Assembly: GCA_032622095.1 (NCBI GenBank)
Contig: CP136069.1
Location: forward strand, 49,956,760-50,020,759
From: Siphonodentalium dalli
Lineage: Eukaryota; Mollusca; Scaphopoda; Gadilida; Siphonodentaliidae
Length of the DNA stretch: 64,000 bases
Direction of reading: 5' to 3'
The translations under genes were made by a program, and so were the position numbers. Shown here one piece after another: positions 1-11,239 of the stretch (its first letter is position 1; every line of letters starts with the position of its first letter). The notes under the pieces are model-generated. The model had not been told where the DNA came from and did no database searches. It saw only the letters and a list, made by a program, of their open reading frames with translations.

Positions 1-1104
1 AGAAATGTCAGTGACAGAAACCTATTACTTGAAACCGGTTGGGAAACCCTTTCATCCAGGAGACATACTCACGGTGGGGAATCACGTGGTTTTGAGGTTG
101 GTGAGTACCACGCATTCAAAATGGTCGAAGCGAGTTCAGACGCACAAAAACATAATATATGAGGACCTGACACAAAACACAGCATTTTTACTGTTACGAG
201 CATATGCTAGTTTATTTTAAAAACAAGTTGATACCTTATTTGTTCGGAAATACTCAGTAGTTTTCTAAACCATTCTGACCAAAGGTCACAGTCGGAGGTA
301 CGTGGAATACACCAGCATACATCCAGGATAAATACTTCGACTGACAACTTTGGTCAGAATGTTAGAGCAAACAACTGTGAGCTTGGACACAAATGTGTTA
401 TCAGCTTGGCAGAAAAATAGTAAAGCATATGCTCGTATCTGCCAAAATACTATTAACCTTGTTTATTATTAACCTAGTCTGTTACCTTTTTCCTCATTTC
501 TGGTCGCGTTTGCGAGCGCTTCGGCCATTTTGAATGCGTAATACTCATCAACTCGAAACCACGTGATTCCCCACCGTGATACTCAGCAAATGGTATTATT
601 TTACAAGATGCATAGAAACCAGGCCCCATCTTATTTTTCTAACATGATCCCACCCGATTCGACATCTTGTGGATATAATCACAGGCGCGTATGTTTTCAC
701 CCTCCAAAATAGTAACCGAAATAAATATATGGATACGTTCTTACCGTCAGCAATACGCCCATGGAATACTATACCAGTCTCAATAAAAGCATCATCAACC
801 GTGGAAGAATTCAAGCGTCTTCTGAATGTCGGTCATACTAATTTGGCTATGTTTTATTTTCATAGTCGCTCTCGTAGTGGCCAAGTATATCACACTAGAA
901 GAGACTGGGTACTGGGTACATCCATCTGAACAAAGACCTTGTGGAGAATTTGTAGTTGAATCCGCGTACCATTTTCTTTTGCAATGTCACCAATATAGTC
1001 AAATTAGAGCTGATATGATAGCCGCTCTGTCATTTTCGCGAGCACATGTGAAAATTGATGTCCTATCGGATGGGTCTGATGAGATGTCCGATGACATGTC
1101 ATGA
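1..1104 (+). pseudogene. 3' coding fragment of a CR1/L2/Jockey-like LINE, split by a MITE
   Basis: Reading the DNA as if 70-578 were absent gives a conserved C-terminal stretch of a non-LTR retrotransposon polyprotein: a GWETLSSRRHTQQ block (left of the insertion) running into MVLFYKMHRNQAPSYF (right of it). This is followed in other frames by FLPSAIRPWN..PVSIKASS.VEEFKRLL (about 738-825) and a terminal zinc-binding motif C-G-E..H-F-L-L-Q-C (about 940-990). The SxRR..Q, FYK..N..AP.YF, FLPS.IR.WN.LP and HFLL.C signatures are standard for this superclade. At least two frameshifts separate the blocks, so it is dead. The 5' end lies beyond the window start. Clade assignment within CR1/L2/Jockey is uncertain. 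Confidence 0.8.
70..578. mobile_element. Non-autonomous DNA transposon, Transib-like (5-bp TSD, CACGGTG termini)
   Basis: The element starts CACGGTGGGGAATCACGTGG and ends with its reverse complement. Imperfect terminal inverted repeats continue for roughly 75-80 bp; both arms contain an ACGCATTCAAAATGG block. Direct repeats ATACT (65-69 and 579-583) flank it, and removing the element plus one ATACT restores a LINE reading frame, which confirms the boundaries. No transposase is present. Five-bp duplications and termini beginning CAC are features of the Transib/RAG-like group; the internal sequence does not prove this, and another 5-bp-TSD superfamily is possible. Confidence 0.75.
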
Positions 1105-1124
1105 GATGTCCGATGACATGTCAT
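1081..1124. repeat. 22-bp unit, two tandem copies
   Basis: The unit GAGATGTCCGATGACATGTC plus AT occurs twice head to tail at the end of the LINE fragment. GATGACATGTCAT is itself a partial palindrome. Confidence 0.8.
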
Positions 1125-2882
1125 GAGAACGATGAGCCATTCGTCTGCGATAAATTGAGACCATGGTATAATTATATTTAGTCTCTTTAATATGCATAGC
1201 AGACATCCTCCTCTTTATCATGTCATCCATACATATACCACTGTCGGTATTTGGGGAACTTATATGACGGATAGGTTGTATAAACCATTAATTCTTTCAA
1301 TATACCTAAGTTGACAAACGGAAAGTTCATAGTCCGTCAAACAATCCTCCATTCTGATTGTTACTGTAGATGTGTCACCTAGTCAGGCTCGTTACAGACG
1401 TCGCACTTCCATCTCATCGAATATAATTCATTTAGATCCAATGAAAGTGCATACACCAAGTTTCGTTACAGACGGTCGCGCGTTCGTCGCATCGAATACA
1501 ATTAAGAAGTTGTATTGACTATGATGTTGGTCGCGTACGATGACGTATTTAAAAAAAAAACTTGGCTCTCCAACGCGCTTCTGATCATTCTAGACTCCTC
1601 GACATGTACGTGACGGAATCTGACGAGGTTTGCCAAATGCGCACCTGGTGTCATGTTGGCGGCAAATTGTGGCGCCAATTCTATTTAAATGTTGCCTGTG
1701 TCAGATGTATTTCTTCTAATTCTTTACTATATATTCCTTACCCTCAGTAGGTTTACACAGGCACGGCGCTAATTAATTAGCCTAATGTTCGCTATCTACA
1801 CAATTATGCCTATCTTATTAATTTCTAATTGATAATAGGGTATCGTATACTCGATAATCGCCCCATACACCCCGTGCGCCATCATCGAATCGAAGATAAA
1901 ATTAGAATTATTACACCATCCACGTAATTTCCCTTGCTAACGAGGATTTCCAAACCCAATTTAAAGGGGTACTGTACTCCATTTCCAATAAATTTCCGAT
2001 GATAACAACGATCTATTATCGATAATATATAGAAACATAAGTAAATTTGAGTCGAAGATGTATTCTGTAAACGCTCAGGTTAATAGGCTATCTTAAAATT
2101 TAATAATTTAAAAGTTAATAATTTAATATAAATTGAAGTTATGGCTGGAGCCATAAAATGGCGTAAATTAAAATACGAATTTCCGTGTACCAGACGTAAT
2201 CAAATTATAATTGAGGGATACTGGATTAGTAAACCCATTGCACACACGATCGGTTGAAACATTATGCTGATACGGGGAGAAAACTCAAGCCACTCACTGA
2301 CTAGTGACGATAAATGAGTATATGGGACTAGTATGCATATATAATATAACTTTTATTTGATACATTTGGTTGAAAAATGTACAAAAATTACTCGATAACG
2401 ACAATTTGTATTTTTGCATTCCGGTAAATTTGTCATCCGAAACACTACTTCGTACTGAACAGACTTTCAAATAATGGAAAATTTGTTACCTTATTCTCCG
2501 ACTCGGAGACTATAGAAACCAACAACAACATTTGGCGTACAGTATCCCTTTAAGGAAAACCGAACAAGACAATCTTGCGTGCGTTGTATTCGATGCGATG
2601 AAAGTGCGACGTCTGTAACCAACACTGATTTGTATCGGAGATTCGACAAAGTCTGTCGGATCTTCGATGCTGGCACGATACATCGGAAAATTTCGTTAGA
2701 GACGTCGCACTTTCATCGCACAATAGGTGGCTTATGCATTGTATCCGATGCGATGAAAGTGCGACGTCTGCATGCAACAGGGCCTGAGCAGATACCCACA
2801 TAATTATATATAGCAATTAACTACGGCACAAAGAAGTAATGATGATGGTGATAACCCGGACATTTCCCATTGTTGCTTTCAG
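1125..2882. other. Non-coding stretch upstream of the first visible cupin exon
   Basis: No exon with family-like protein and splice sites was found here, although the cupin gene needs an upstream exon ending so that its last two bases join the A at 2883. The stretch is AT-rich with a run of A at about 1551-1560. Its only obvious structure is the repeated CGATGCGATGAAAGTGCGAC motif listed separately. Confidence 0.5.
1391..2773. repeat. Five copies of a ~35-bp motif in both orientations
   Basis: The core CAGACGTCGCACTTTCATCG followed by CATCGAATACAA occurs near 1391, 1465 (diverged), 2583 (reverse), 2697 and 2741 (reverse). The last three lie within about 190 bp as alternating inverted copies. 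They may be ends of nested non-autonomous elements, but no target-site duplication was found. Confidence 0.55.
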
Positions 2883-3012
2883 ATCAGACCTCAGAGGCGT
2901 TCATGAAGTTGGCTCCAGTATATACTATTTGATCGATCGACCCCATTTCATTTGCTGGCATAAAATTCTGGAGGATGAAGTGTATTACTGGCATGCTGGT
3001 GGCTCAATGAAA
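2883..3012 (+). CDS. Cupin_5 gene, exon a
   Basis: The acceptor TTGCTTTCAG ends at 2882 and the donor GTAAGA starts at 3013. The first base completes an upstream codon; codons then read SDLRGVHEVGSSIYYLID and end at the ATG AAA of GGSMK, in phase 0. The WHAGG motif corresponds to the central strands of the cupin barrel. Confidence 0.83.
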
Positions 3013-6000
3013 GTAAGACTTCAAATTATGGAAGAATAAAACATATATTATTGGAATGCATGGTCTATTATTGATTTGGGGAGCGTTAAGGGTACTCAAT
3101 CCTATCATACGCTCCCAAATTACTATGTCTTTGCCTTCGAGGGTAAAAAATATTTGATTCGAGTCGAAGAACCCACCCATCAAAGCTCAGAGTGATTAGA
3201 TATCGATGTTTGAAGTTTGCTGTTTCTATTGTTTGTGGACCACAACTTGTCCAGAACCACGTGCTCAAACTGACAAATTGCTGTTGTAAGATGGATAACT
3301 CTAAAATCAAGTGGTTATTATTGTTAATAGTAACCACTTGATTTTAGAATTATCCATCTTACAACCGATGTCAAAATCATATTTTGCACACCCTCTCGTA
3401 ATTTATTTTACTGGAGACATTAAAACCCCAAATATAAGCTATGTAACAGTTATAAACATATCTTAACTATAAAAAATAGCAAATGTTGTTACTGCATGGG
3501 ACCTCACTTATAGGCCTTTATGGAGATTATAGTCAGCTATATATGGCATGTTGCACATGGGACGGTATATTGAAAAATTTCCTTCCGACTTGCGAATAAA
3601 ACATTTCAGAAAGGGTATAACTGAAATAAATTAGGTTTTTCCTTTATGAGCTAAAGTCTGTAAACCAACTACCATCAACAAGTACAGGAAAAAATAGATT
3701 GACTCGTGTGGAGTGGGATGTGCTCTGTCATGGGCTCATGGTGCCTGGTGATGTGGTATGGCAGGGATGGTAGGAGTGAGGGTGCTATATCACAGTGGCT
3801 GGTAGTTGTGGGTAGATATCAGCTGCATTCATTGTTGTGATCTCCAAGTGATGTGAATGTGTAGCTGTAGTTTGCTCGCAGCAACCTGCTGCCGTGGATG
3901 AAAATATTGCTACGCGCGCGCGTGTAATCTGTAAATTGTATACATATACATATGTTAATTAATGTTGTCTAAATGTCATTGCTTGATTTAGTAGACAATA
4001 CACTTGACTGGTTTAATTCTTATTTTCATTATTAATAACTCTCCAATAATGAGATTTCGCAAGTCAACCCCAAGCATTGTTATGAAAACATCATATCATG
4101 ACATATTTTAATAGTTTGCACTTTTATTGTAGGTGCACCTGTTAATTAATAATAACATTGAGACGCATGTCTTGGGAAATTCACTAAAAGACCCGTCACT
4201 CAGCTACCAGGTGGTCATCCCACTCAACACATGGGTGGCATCTGAGCTCACGGATGACTCCGATTTCCTATTATTTGGCAACGCAGTTTTCCCAGGTAAG
4301 GACTGAACGGGCAAATAAGCACCACAAACAAACAAAAAGTAATTCGTAAAATAGTAATAATAAACAGGTTGAGATCCGATTACGTCTGATTTTGGACTTC
4401 ATTCAGAAGAATAAAACGCAGATAATATTCCTACTTCAAAACTGTGTCACGGTTTTAAGCAATTTAGTGGCATTGAATATTTTGGACTTACATGTAGTAT
4501 AATATCATTAACTTGAATTGATTTTATTCGCAATTGAGCACACGTATTGTCTAAAGTTTAATGCACGTTTACAGACCAGATTTATATGTAGCTACTGTTC
4601 TATTCTTGTTGTATTTTGCTTTAATTTTACCTTTTAGAACTATCAAATGTTTCTTGATGTTCAGTAAGTTTTCTTCTAGTACATAATTTTGTTGAATTTG
4701 TATTTAAAGACAACATTACTATAATCATCAACAATTATTCCTAAGAGAAAAATATCGTCAAACGTGTATCTCGGTGACCGGCAAACAAATATCATGCACT
4801 GTCGAATTATAAATAATTAGTGGTTATTAATTAGATATCACAGTTTGGCTTGAGCAACCTATTATCTACTTCGGCAGAAATCACTTTAATTTAAGTTAGC
4901 TGATAACCCACTAAATATCAGTTGCGACGTCACCAAGCGCAGCGTGTAATTTACGTCAAACATAACAGCTAATAACTAATTAATATATCGTAACAGCTAA
5001 TAACTAATTAATATATCGTAACAGCTAATAACTAATGAATATAACGTAACAGCTAATAACTAATGAATATAACGTAACAGCTAATAACTAATGAATATAA
5101 CGTAACAGCTAATAACTAATGGATATGACGTAACAGCTAATAACTAATGGATATGACGTAACAGCTAATAACTAATGGATATGACGTAACAGCTAATAAC
5201 TAATGGGATATAACTTGACAGCTAATAACTAATGGATATGACGTAACAGCTAATAACTAATTAATATATCGTAACAGCTAATAACTAATGAATATAACGT
5301 AACGGCGAATAACTAATTAATATAACGTAACAGCTAATAACTAATGAATACAACGTAACGGCTAATAACTAATGAATATATGATATATTCATTAGTTATT
5401 AGCTGTTACGATATATTATATCGTAACAGCTAATAACTAATGAATATATCGTAACAGCTAATATAGCTAATGAATACAACGTAACAGCTAATATAGCTAA
5501 TGAATACAATGTAACATTTAATAATTAATGAATATACATAATGTAAGTGCACCCTTAGAAGATAAAAAAAAATCAACAAAAAGACTCCACACTTCCCTCT
5601 CAAACATGAAAAAGAACATTGGGATTTTTTGAATTGACATGATTGTATATACTAATATTTACGGAACCCGACTGTGTTACACTAAATCCTGTTTGGTGAT
5701 TGGTCAACTGCCAATTGGGTCACCCGGTTTACATCCCAATAATGCGAATAGTGTATCACGAACAGGAAGTTACAAACTTATGACCTAATCTGAACTAATC
5801 ACTAAACGCGGTCAGCAGAAGAATTGGGTGTTCTTTTAAACGTTCAGCCGAATTGCGCCTGCAGCCAGTAATTGATATCGATCACGTTATCGTAACTAAT
5901 AATTCGGAAATCTTACATAGGGATGACTTAATGTGCTGCGTGGGGCTTGTCTCAAATTATCGGCATAATTCGTGAAAATAAATAATAATACACTCAGCGT

Positions 6001-9000
6001 GTTTATGGGAATAAATCATAAAAATGCTATATAAATATAAGAAATGAATGTAGTGGGGGTGTGTTAATGGGTAATACGTCGCTGTGGTCGTTGTGGTGAC
6101 ATTTAGTGTAAACCGCACGTACAAGTAATACAAGGGGGATGATAGTATGAATCTTATTCATATTTCGACTAAAGTTTGGTATGTTGTCATTGGAGCAGTT
6201 CAGACTTACATTACTAATCCTACAGCACGTATTTCAACCAGGGACAAGCATTTAGGTGGGTTGGGTTTTAGTGTATTTGAGTCCAAAATGTTAACAACTC
6301 TGCAATATGGAGTCCAGTCAATCTCAAAATTGCGGATACATTGGCTCCCATGTTGTTAATGTGTGTATGTGATGGTAATACACCATGATTAAATTTACCA
6401 GAGTATAATGTAAGTGGAGTACATTATGCTTTTACTTTGAGTTCACAAGTGTATGTCCTTTTTACGTGGCTTTTATGTGACTTTTACCAGAGTTTATCAA
6501 TGTTTACCTGACTTTACCACATTTTGCCAGAATACAGCCTAGTAAACCATGATTTAAAGGGCTCTAATCAGAGTGATTTTATAAGAGCATGAGCGATAAC
6601 TCTATTACACAATAGCACAGAATACGTAACTGATGTGTTTTCTGTCTCTTTTTGCGAGAAAAAAATATGTTGTTAGTTAATCAATGGAAATCAATTGTAC
6701 CCGCTGTCATACTCAAAAGTTAACATGATGGGGTTAGAATATTGTAAAATAAATAAGCCAGCTAAGTAAAATGGAATATAACGCCTTACTTAATTACATG
6801 TGTGTTTCATATAACCGCCAATCTGTTATCTCAAATATTCTGAAATCGTACCTCTGAAATACCGTGGTAAATTTACCATAATATCCAGGTAAATTACCCT
6901 GGTACAATTACTCTGTTCGAATAACTCTAGTAGAACCACCACATATATACTAACATACCCGTAAAATATGTTTCTGAAATACATGGGTGGGTCTATATGT
7001 GTGCGTATATTATATGGTGACCATTCACTGGATGAATTTTACCAGACTAAAATTACCTGTTCCAATCACCCTGGTAAAATAGGAGAGGTCTTTCACCTTG
7101 GTTACGTTTACCAGTGTGTGTTTTATATAAAATGGACTGCTTCCATTGAATGGCTGTTACATGTACGTTGTGCGTAATATATACTACGCTTCGCTTGGTG
7201 AAGTTACAAGTGATATCAGCCGATATTGGTGGGTTATCAGCCGAGTTTAGTGGGTTATCAGCCGAGTTTAGTGGGTTATCAGCCGAGTTTGGAGTGATAT
7301 CATTCGAGGCCGATATATGTCGCTCAACGCGAAACAGTGATATATAATTATGCCAGAATTGAAACCCACAATTTTGATAACCCCGCTGTACTTGCGGAAG
7401 CCCTGTGGAGTGTGCAGAACACGTTTTTAGTGCATTGTCCCCTTTATTCAACGCACGTCACTGATACATGTTATTAGATCCTTCCGAGTCGTGTCGCGTA
7501 AAGCTCTTATAAAATGAGATATCACTCTAAACGCCATCGAGATTATAATAGAAACAGATTTGACATGTATCAAATATTCCGGCAGATTCGCGACGTGCAG
7601 CGTATGAACTCTTAGATAATAAAGAAATAATGTTAGTCCATAATTATGACTAACTTAGGTTAGTGGACTGTGTGTCCACAGGGTGACTAACTTAGCTAGT
7701 CATAATGACTAACGAAGACAATTGGTCACAATAACTAGGATGATGTAGTCATACCGACTAAGAACTGCTTAGTCAAAGCGACTAATTAGACCATAAGACT
7801 AAAATTGGGTTAGTCAAAATGACCAGGGTTGAGTCATAATGACTAACTTTTCTGAGTCATTGGGAATATTAACATGTAATTTTGTGGAAATTGTGTGCAA
7901 ATAATTTCAATACTCAACCAGATAATATATTATCTAGAATCAGAGAGCGAATTGAACGCAGGACAAACTTTCAATCCATTCTCCAAAACACAGATTTCAA
8001 TACTGGTCTGTTGAGATGTATAACAATAGTTTGTGGTATAGGTATGTTTAACTAGTTCATTTTTCCGTGATATATGTGGAGTCATGGAGTAAGAATATTT
8101 TATCCAAATAGTGTAGCCTTTGTTATGGGAGTGAATTTCTGATATATATGCCATTATATCCGACCATCACATTCGTTCAATTATAGATCCAACAAAACTG
8201 CGATAAAATTTAATATTTAGCAATAAATATTAAGCATAATATAAGGGAATGTTGCAATTAGAGTTATTATTGGTGTAACTGAGTCAATATGACTAACACA
8301 AGCGTTAGCCGTATACATTATAATGACTCGCTGAAAGGTGTGGGTTAGTCAAAGTGACTCCAAATGGTTGTGACTAACCCTAAGTTAGTCATATTGATCC
8401 GACATTGAGTGCATGCAAATAAACAGACACGAGAGTTGCAAAAACAATGACAGACTATAGTTAGATAGTAATTTTCATTCATTTAGCAGTTATATCAACG
8501 TTGAGACGAAAATTCATTAAAATGTAATTTTACTTCCATGAACTAGAAATTCAGACAGTTGTTGTCGAATTTCACGCGATATACTGGTCCTTGTCTGTTC
8601 ACCGAAAAGTCGAAAACGTAGTAACCTGACTCTTTCTGACATAGACTGGCGCAAGTAAATATGTTTAAATCCAATCATGGCCATACTGATGTTTTCTTAC
8701 TTTCTTTGTTAATGTATACTTATATAAAATATTGTGTTTTGACGTCCATCCCTCTTCCAAGCGTTCTAAACACATATATACTAAAGATTGAACAGTATAC
8801 AAAAATATTTTATTATTAATATATTGACAAACTATACTATGGTATAAGATTGATGCGAAAACAATCGTTCAGCGATAAAGTAAAACAACATAAAGAGTAT
8901 GGCAAATATCCATCTATTGGTACAGACATCGTAGTCGGCGACAAACTACATTTTATTGCCGCAGTTATTCATCGCGTACATGTCCAAAATCGCAACAACA

Positions 9001-10615
9001 ACAAAATTAAAACAAAATATTTACATAGCCCGTATATGTTACAAAAAATCTTGTTCGGTGATTGGTCAACTGACTGCCAATTAGGTCATCAATTGATTAC
9101 CCCAATAACACACAGACCCTAAGGGTGCATTTACACTGTGTATAGATCTGTATACAGATATGTATGAAGTCACGTGTCGTGCATCACTGTCATCACAACA
9201 TGATGACTAATAGTGAACGCGCGCTGACCAGTACTCTGGTAATTGATAACTCACTAGGAGTCGTTTCAGTTTAGGCCAGACATAAAAATGTATCAACTGC
9301 CAGCAGACAACAGCGATTTGGTATGTGCCGCGTCAGCATATATATATATATATATATAGGTCTCCTGTTTGACACCATCTGGGCGGTGGTGATTTTGGAT
9401 TGGTATGGAGTGGGTATCCATGCTACAACACCCTGTATTTGACCAAATGTAGCAAAATTTCCAACTGATGACTATTCTAATGACAATGTTGACCAAATGT
9501 AGGACAATATCGTTTTTATTAAATTAACTAGCAGTTTTGACTGGCCACGGGGAGGGACCAGGGCACAATCTTTCCATATAAGGTAGGAACTTATGCAAAT
9601 ATTGGTCAGAAAACAATACTCCAAAATGTTTGAAAATCAAACTACAATATCATTTTCAACATATTGTTGGTTTGGAAATTACAACTAATGTTTTGTCAGG
9701 TATGAAATTTCCAACTGTTGAATATTTTGACCAACGTTCGGGTGAGACACCCCTCACCCCGGTTGACACGTCCCTGTCCATCTTGAATATACGAAATACA
9801 TGGGTTGAAATGACAACGAAACCTGAAATACATTATTTGCCAAGCCCGAGTAACAATTAATCAAAACAGATTTGCCTTTCGCAATGTTTCGGCGTTGACC
9901 CTGACGTAAAACGTACACGATTTTTGCTCACAGGGACGAATACCGTTTTCTTTCTGTGTGCATTTCTATATCAACCCGTTCACACTAGTCTGCTTGTAGA
10001 TCTGTGTACAGTTCTGTAGCAGTGTAAATGCACCCTAACACGAACACGAGAAATTGTTGACTTAATCTGACTTAATCACTAAAAGCGGTCAGCAGAATAA
10101 TTGGGCGTGATTCAAAATTCAGCCGAATTTCATCTGAAGCCAGCTATATATATCGATCCGTTATCATAGCTAAGTGCATAGAAATAATATATTGGGATGA
10201 CTTAATATGCCGCGTGTGCTAGTCTCAATTTCTCGGCAGATAACGTAAAAATAAATACGAATACACTCAGCTTTTTTATGGGAACAAATCAATAAAAGCT
10301 ATATAAATATAAGAAATAAATGTAGTGGGTATGTGTTATTGGGGGATACAGTGGTGTGGTCGTTGTGGACATTCTGTGGATCGCGAAGAGGATCTCACTC
10401 AATGTGCCACAACGACCACAGCTCCGTATCCCCCAATAACACAAATACCCACTAAATCCATTTCTTAAATAAAATAATAAATAAAGCACATGGATATGAA
10501 CTGAATGTTACTTTCAGCTTTCAGCTACGAAGACTGGGAGCTCGGCACCGCGGAGAGAATGGTGGAGCAGTTCCCAGAACACAACGAAATCATGAAGAGG
10601 CTTGGACACGCTTAA
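2883..10615 (+). CDS. Cupin_5 (DUF985) family protein, C-terminal three exons (5'-partial)
   Basis: Joined exons 2883-3012, 4133-4295 and 10518-10615 encode about 130 C-terminal residues of a Cupin_5/DUF985 protein (yeast YML079w-like, RmlC-type cupin barrel, molecular role not established). Family landmarks in order are: SSIYYLI...WHKILEDEVYYWHAGG (exon a), VHLL...SYQVVIPLNTWVASEL...FLLFGNAVFP (exon b) and AFSYEDWELGTAERMVEQFPEHNEIM (exon c), the last matching the usual F.FEDFEL....L...FP.H...I tail. Donors GTAAGA (3013) and GTAAGG (4296) and acceptors TTGTAG/G and CTTTCAG/C are canonical, with phases 0 and 1. The stop TAA is 10613-10615. The final intron is 6.2 kb of repeats. The start codon and N-terminal exons (expected HPEGG-type motif) were not found. 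No interrupting stop is seen, so this is probably a live host gene. It converges with the minus-strand secreted-protein gene. Confidence 0.85.
3090..3366. mobile_element. Palindromic TTAA-type MITE, truncated copy
   Basis: The element is preceded by TTAA (3086-3089) and begins GGGTACTCAATCC, matching the full copy at 33714-34169. It keeps the left half and the central hairpin (the CCACTTGATTTTAGA / TCTAAAATCAAGTGG arms around 3300-3340), then diverges. It sits about 75 bp into the intron after cupin exon a. Confidence 0.65.
3367..4132. other. Cupin intron remainder
   Basis: No coding potential or clear element was recognised. It contains a short CGCGCGCG stretch near 3915 and a GT-rich segment at about 3700-3850. 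It ends in the polypyrimidine acceptor CTTTTATTGTAG. Confidence 0.5.
4133..4295 (+). CDS. Cupin_5 gene, exon b
   Basis: Phase 0 entry (GTG CAC CTG) and phase 1 exit (CCA G / GTAAGG). The 163 bp encode VHLLINNNIETHVLGNS... and ...QVVIPLNTWVASELTD, the conserved QVVVPAGVWFAAEL-like segment of Cupin_5, ending LLFGNAVFP. The exon is too short to stand out as an open frame; it was recognised by family motif and by splice sites that fit exons a and c. Confidence 0.83.
4296..4962. other. Cupin intron, AT-rich, no feature seen
   Basis: I see no open frame, inverted repeat or known element before the 28-bp satellite begins. Confidence 0.45.
4963..5545. repeat. 28-bp minisatellite with an internal orientation switch
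   Basis: About twenty copies of TAACAGCTAATAACTAATGA followed by ATATAACG, with variants (TTAATATATCG, GGATATGACG). Neighbouring copies often share the same variant, as expected from local unit duplication. Near 5380-5420 the array flips strand: ATATATTCATTAGTTATTAG is followed by a return to the forward unit, which makes a hairpin. The last units decay (CTAATATAGCTAATGAATAC). Confidence 0.9.
5640..6115. repeat. Interspersed repeat E, copy 1
   Basis: Shares a long diverged alignment with 8990-10400. Common blocks are GGTGATTGGTCAACTGCCAA, GCGGTCAGCAGAA.AATTGGG, TTCAGCCGAATT, GGGATGACTTAAT, a TATGGGAA.AAATCA..AAA block and GTGGTCGTTGTGG. No protein was recognised, so the class is unknown. A more diverged third copy is near 52060-52640. 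Confidence 0.7.
6116..7210. other. Cupin intron with scattered TTACCAG/CTGGTAA motifs
   Basis: No gene seen. TTTACCAG, TTACCTG, CCTGGTAAA and GGTAAATTTACC recur irregularly between 6395 and 7110, suggesting a degraded element or satellite, but no period could be fixed. Confidence 0.4.
7211..7296. repeat. 21-bp minisatellite, about four units
   Basis: The unit GTGGGTTATCAGCCGAGTTT plus A is repeated head to tail. The first unit (TGATATCAGCCGATATTG) and the last are diverged. Confidence 0.8.
7631..8396. mobile_element. Non-autonomous element with TTAGTCA/TGACTAA-rich ends
   Basis: The left end (7641 on, ATTATGACTAACTTAGGTTAG) and right end (reads AATATGACTAACTTAGGGTT on the other strand) form inverted repeats. 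Each end holds a cluster of TGACTAA/TTAGTCA heptamers, about 15 in 7631-7860 and fewer in 8280-8396. The middle (about 7870-8270) is unrelated AT-rich DNA. Target-site duplication and superfamily were not determined. Confidence 0.6.
8397..8989. other. Cupin intron, no feature seen
   Basis: AT-rich sequence without recognisable coding or repeat structure. Confidence 0.4.
8990..10470. repeat. Interspersed repeat E, copy 2, split by Harbinger-1
   Basis: Left part 8990-9122 and right part 10036-10470 align with copy 1 (5640-6115). The right part ends in a hairpin: about 10313-10377 (AATAAATGTAGTGGGTATGT...GTGGTCGTTGTGG) is nearly the reverse complement of 10410-10466. Confidence 0.7.
9123..10035. 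mobile_element. Harbinger-like non-autonomous element, copy 1
   Basis: Terminal inverted repeats GGGTGCATTTACACTG are flanked by the 3-bp duplication TAA (9120-9122 and 10036-10038). A TWA target and GGG-starting termini are PIF/Harbinger features. Internal blocks are shared, partly inverted, with copies at 44308-45428 and 57044-62338 (for example TTTCAACCCGTTCACACTAG near the right end). No transposase seen. Contains a (TA)n run at 9338-9358. Confidence 0.8.
10518..10615 (+). CDS. Cupin_5 gene, terminal coding exon c
   Basis: The acceptor TTACTTTCAG ends at 10517. The two-base remainder CT completes GCT, then FSYEDWELGTAERMVEQFPE and HNEIMKRLGHA lead to TAA at 10613-10615. A second AG six bases downstream is a less fitting acceptor because it breaks phase. 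ATTAAA (about 10622) and AATAAA (about 10959) are possible poly(A) signals. Confidence 0.85.
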
Positions 10616-11239
10616 CGTGGCATTAAAGCTGCTGTAGCGTTTGATGAACTTTATCGGAGCAGGGTGCATGGAAGAATAACACAGAGTGAAGCAGTGTGTG
10701 TATATTGGACTATTCTACGGTGTCTATATATTGTGGATGAAAGAATGAAGGCAGGCTGATGTCGAAGGCGTGATATGATGGTAACATGTCGAAATACTGG
10801 TCGGATTAATGTGACACATACATGAAACCCTTAAACTTCACATTTTACCTAGATTATAATTACTGGCTATATATACATAGAGCAACTAATTAATTCAAAT
10901 TATGCCCCATGGCATTTGTGCAGGGTAACTGGAGTCATTATAAATACATCTGGGAAATAAATGGTGTACATAATAGGTCACACACTAAATAACAGGCAAA
11001 TATGCCCCCATCATGGGGTTGCTATTACGCTTTCCACATTAGGGGACAGACTGCCCCTCATGATGGGGGCAACTAACTTGCCCCCTAAAAAGAGGTAGAT
11101 AATTTCCACTTCTTGTGGGCAATTTTACCACTTATGGGGGCAATGTTGTCACTCCTTGTGGGCAATGTTGCCACTCCATGGGGCGTGCTCATATGCACCC
11201 GATGTGTCATGTACGTTCTCTTGAACCACGATGGTTTGA
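10616..11239. other. Convergent intergenic region
   Basis: Holds the 3' flank of the cupin gene. Around 10995-11190 there is a degenerate cluster of G/C-rich blocks: TGCCCCCATCATGGGG with its inverse CCCTCATGATGGGGGCA, then repeated TGGGCAATGTTGCCACTC. No coding sequence was seen. Confidence 0.5.

Noticed and set aside
5-220. 71-codon plus-strand open frame at the window start
   Set aside because: It crosses from LINE sequence into the MITE at 70; the real LINE protein is in another frame.
4963-5545. CRISPR-like regular repeat
   Set aside because: Units are contiguous with no unique spacers and the context is animal DNA; it is a minisatellite.
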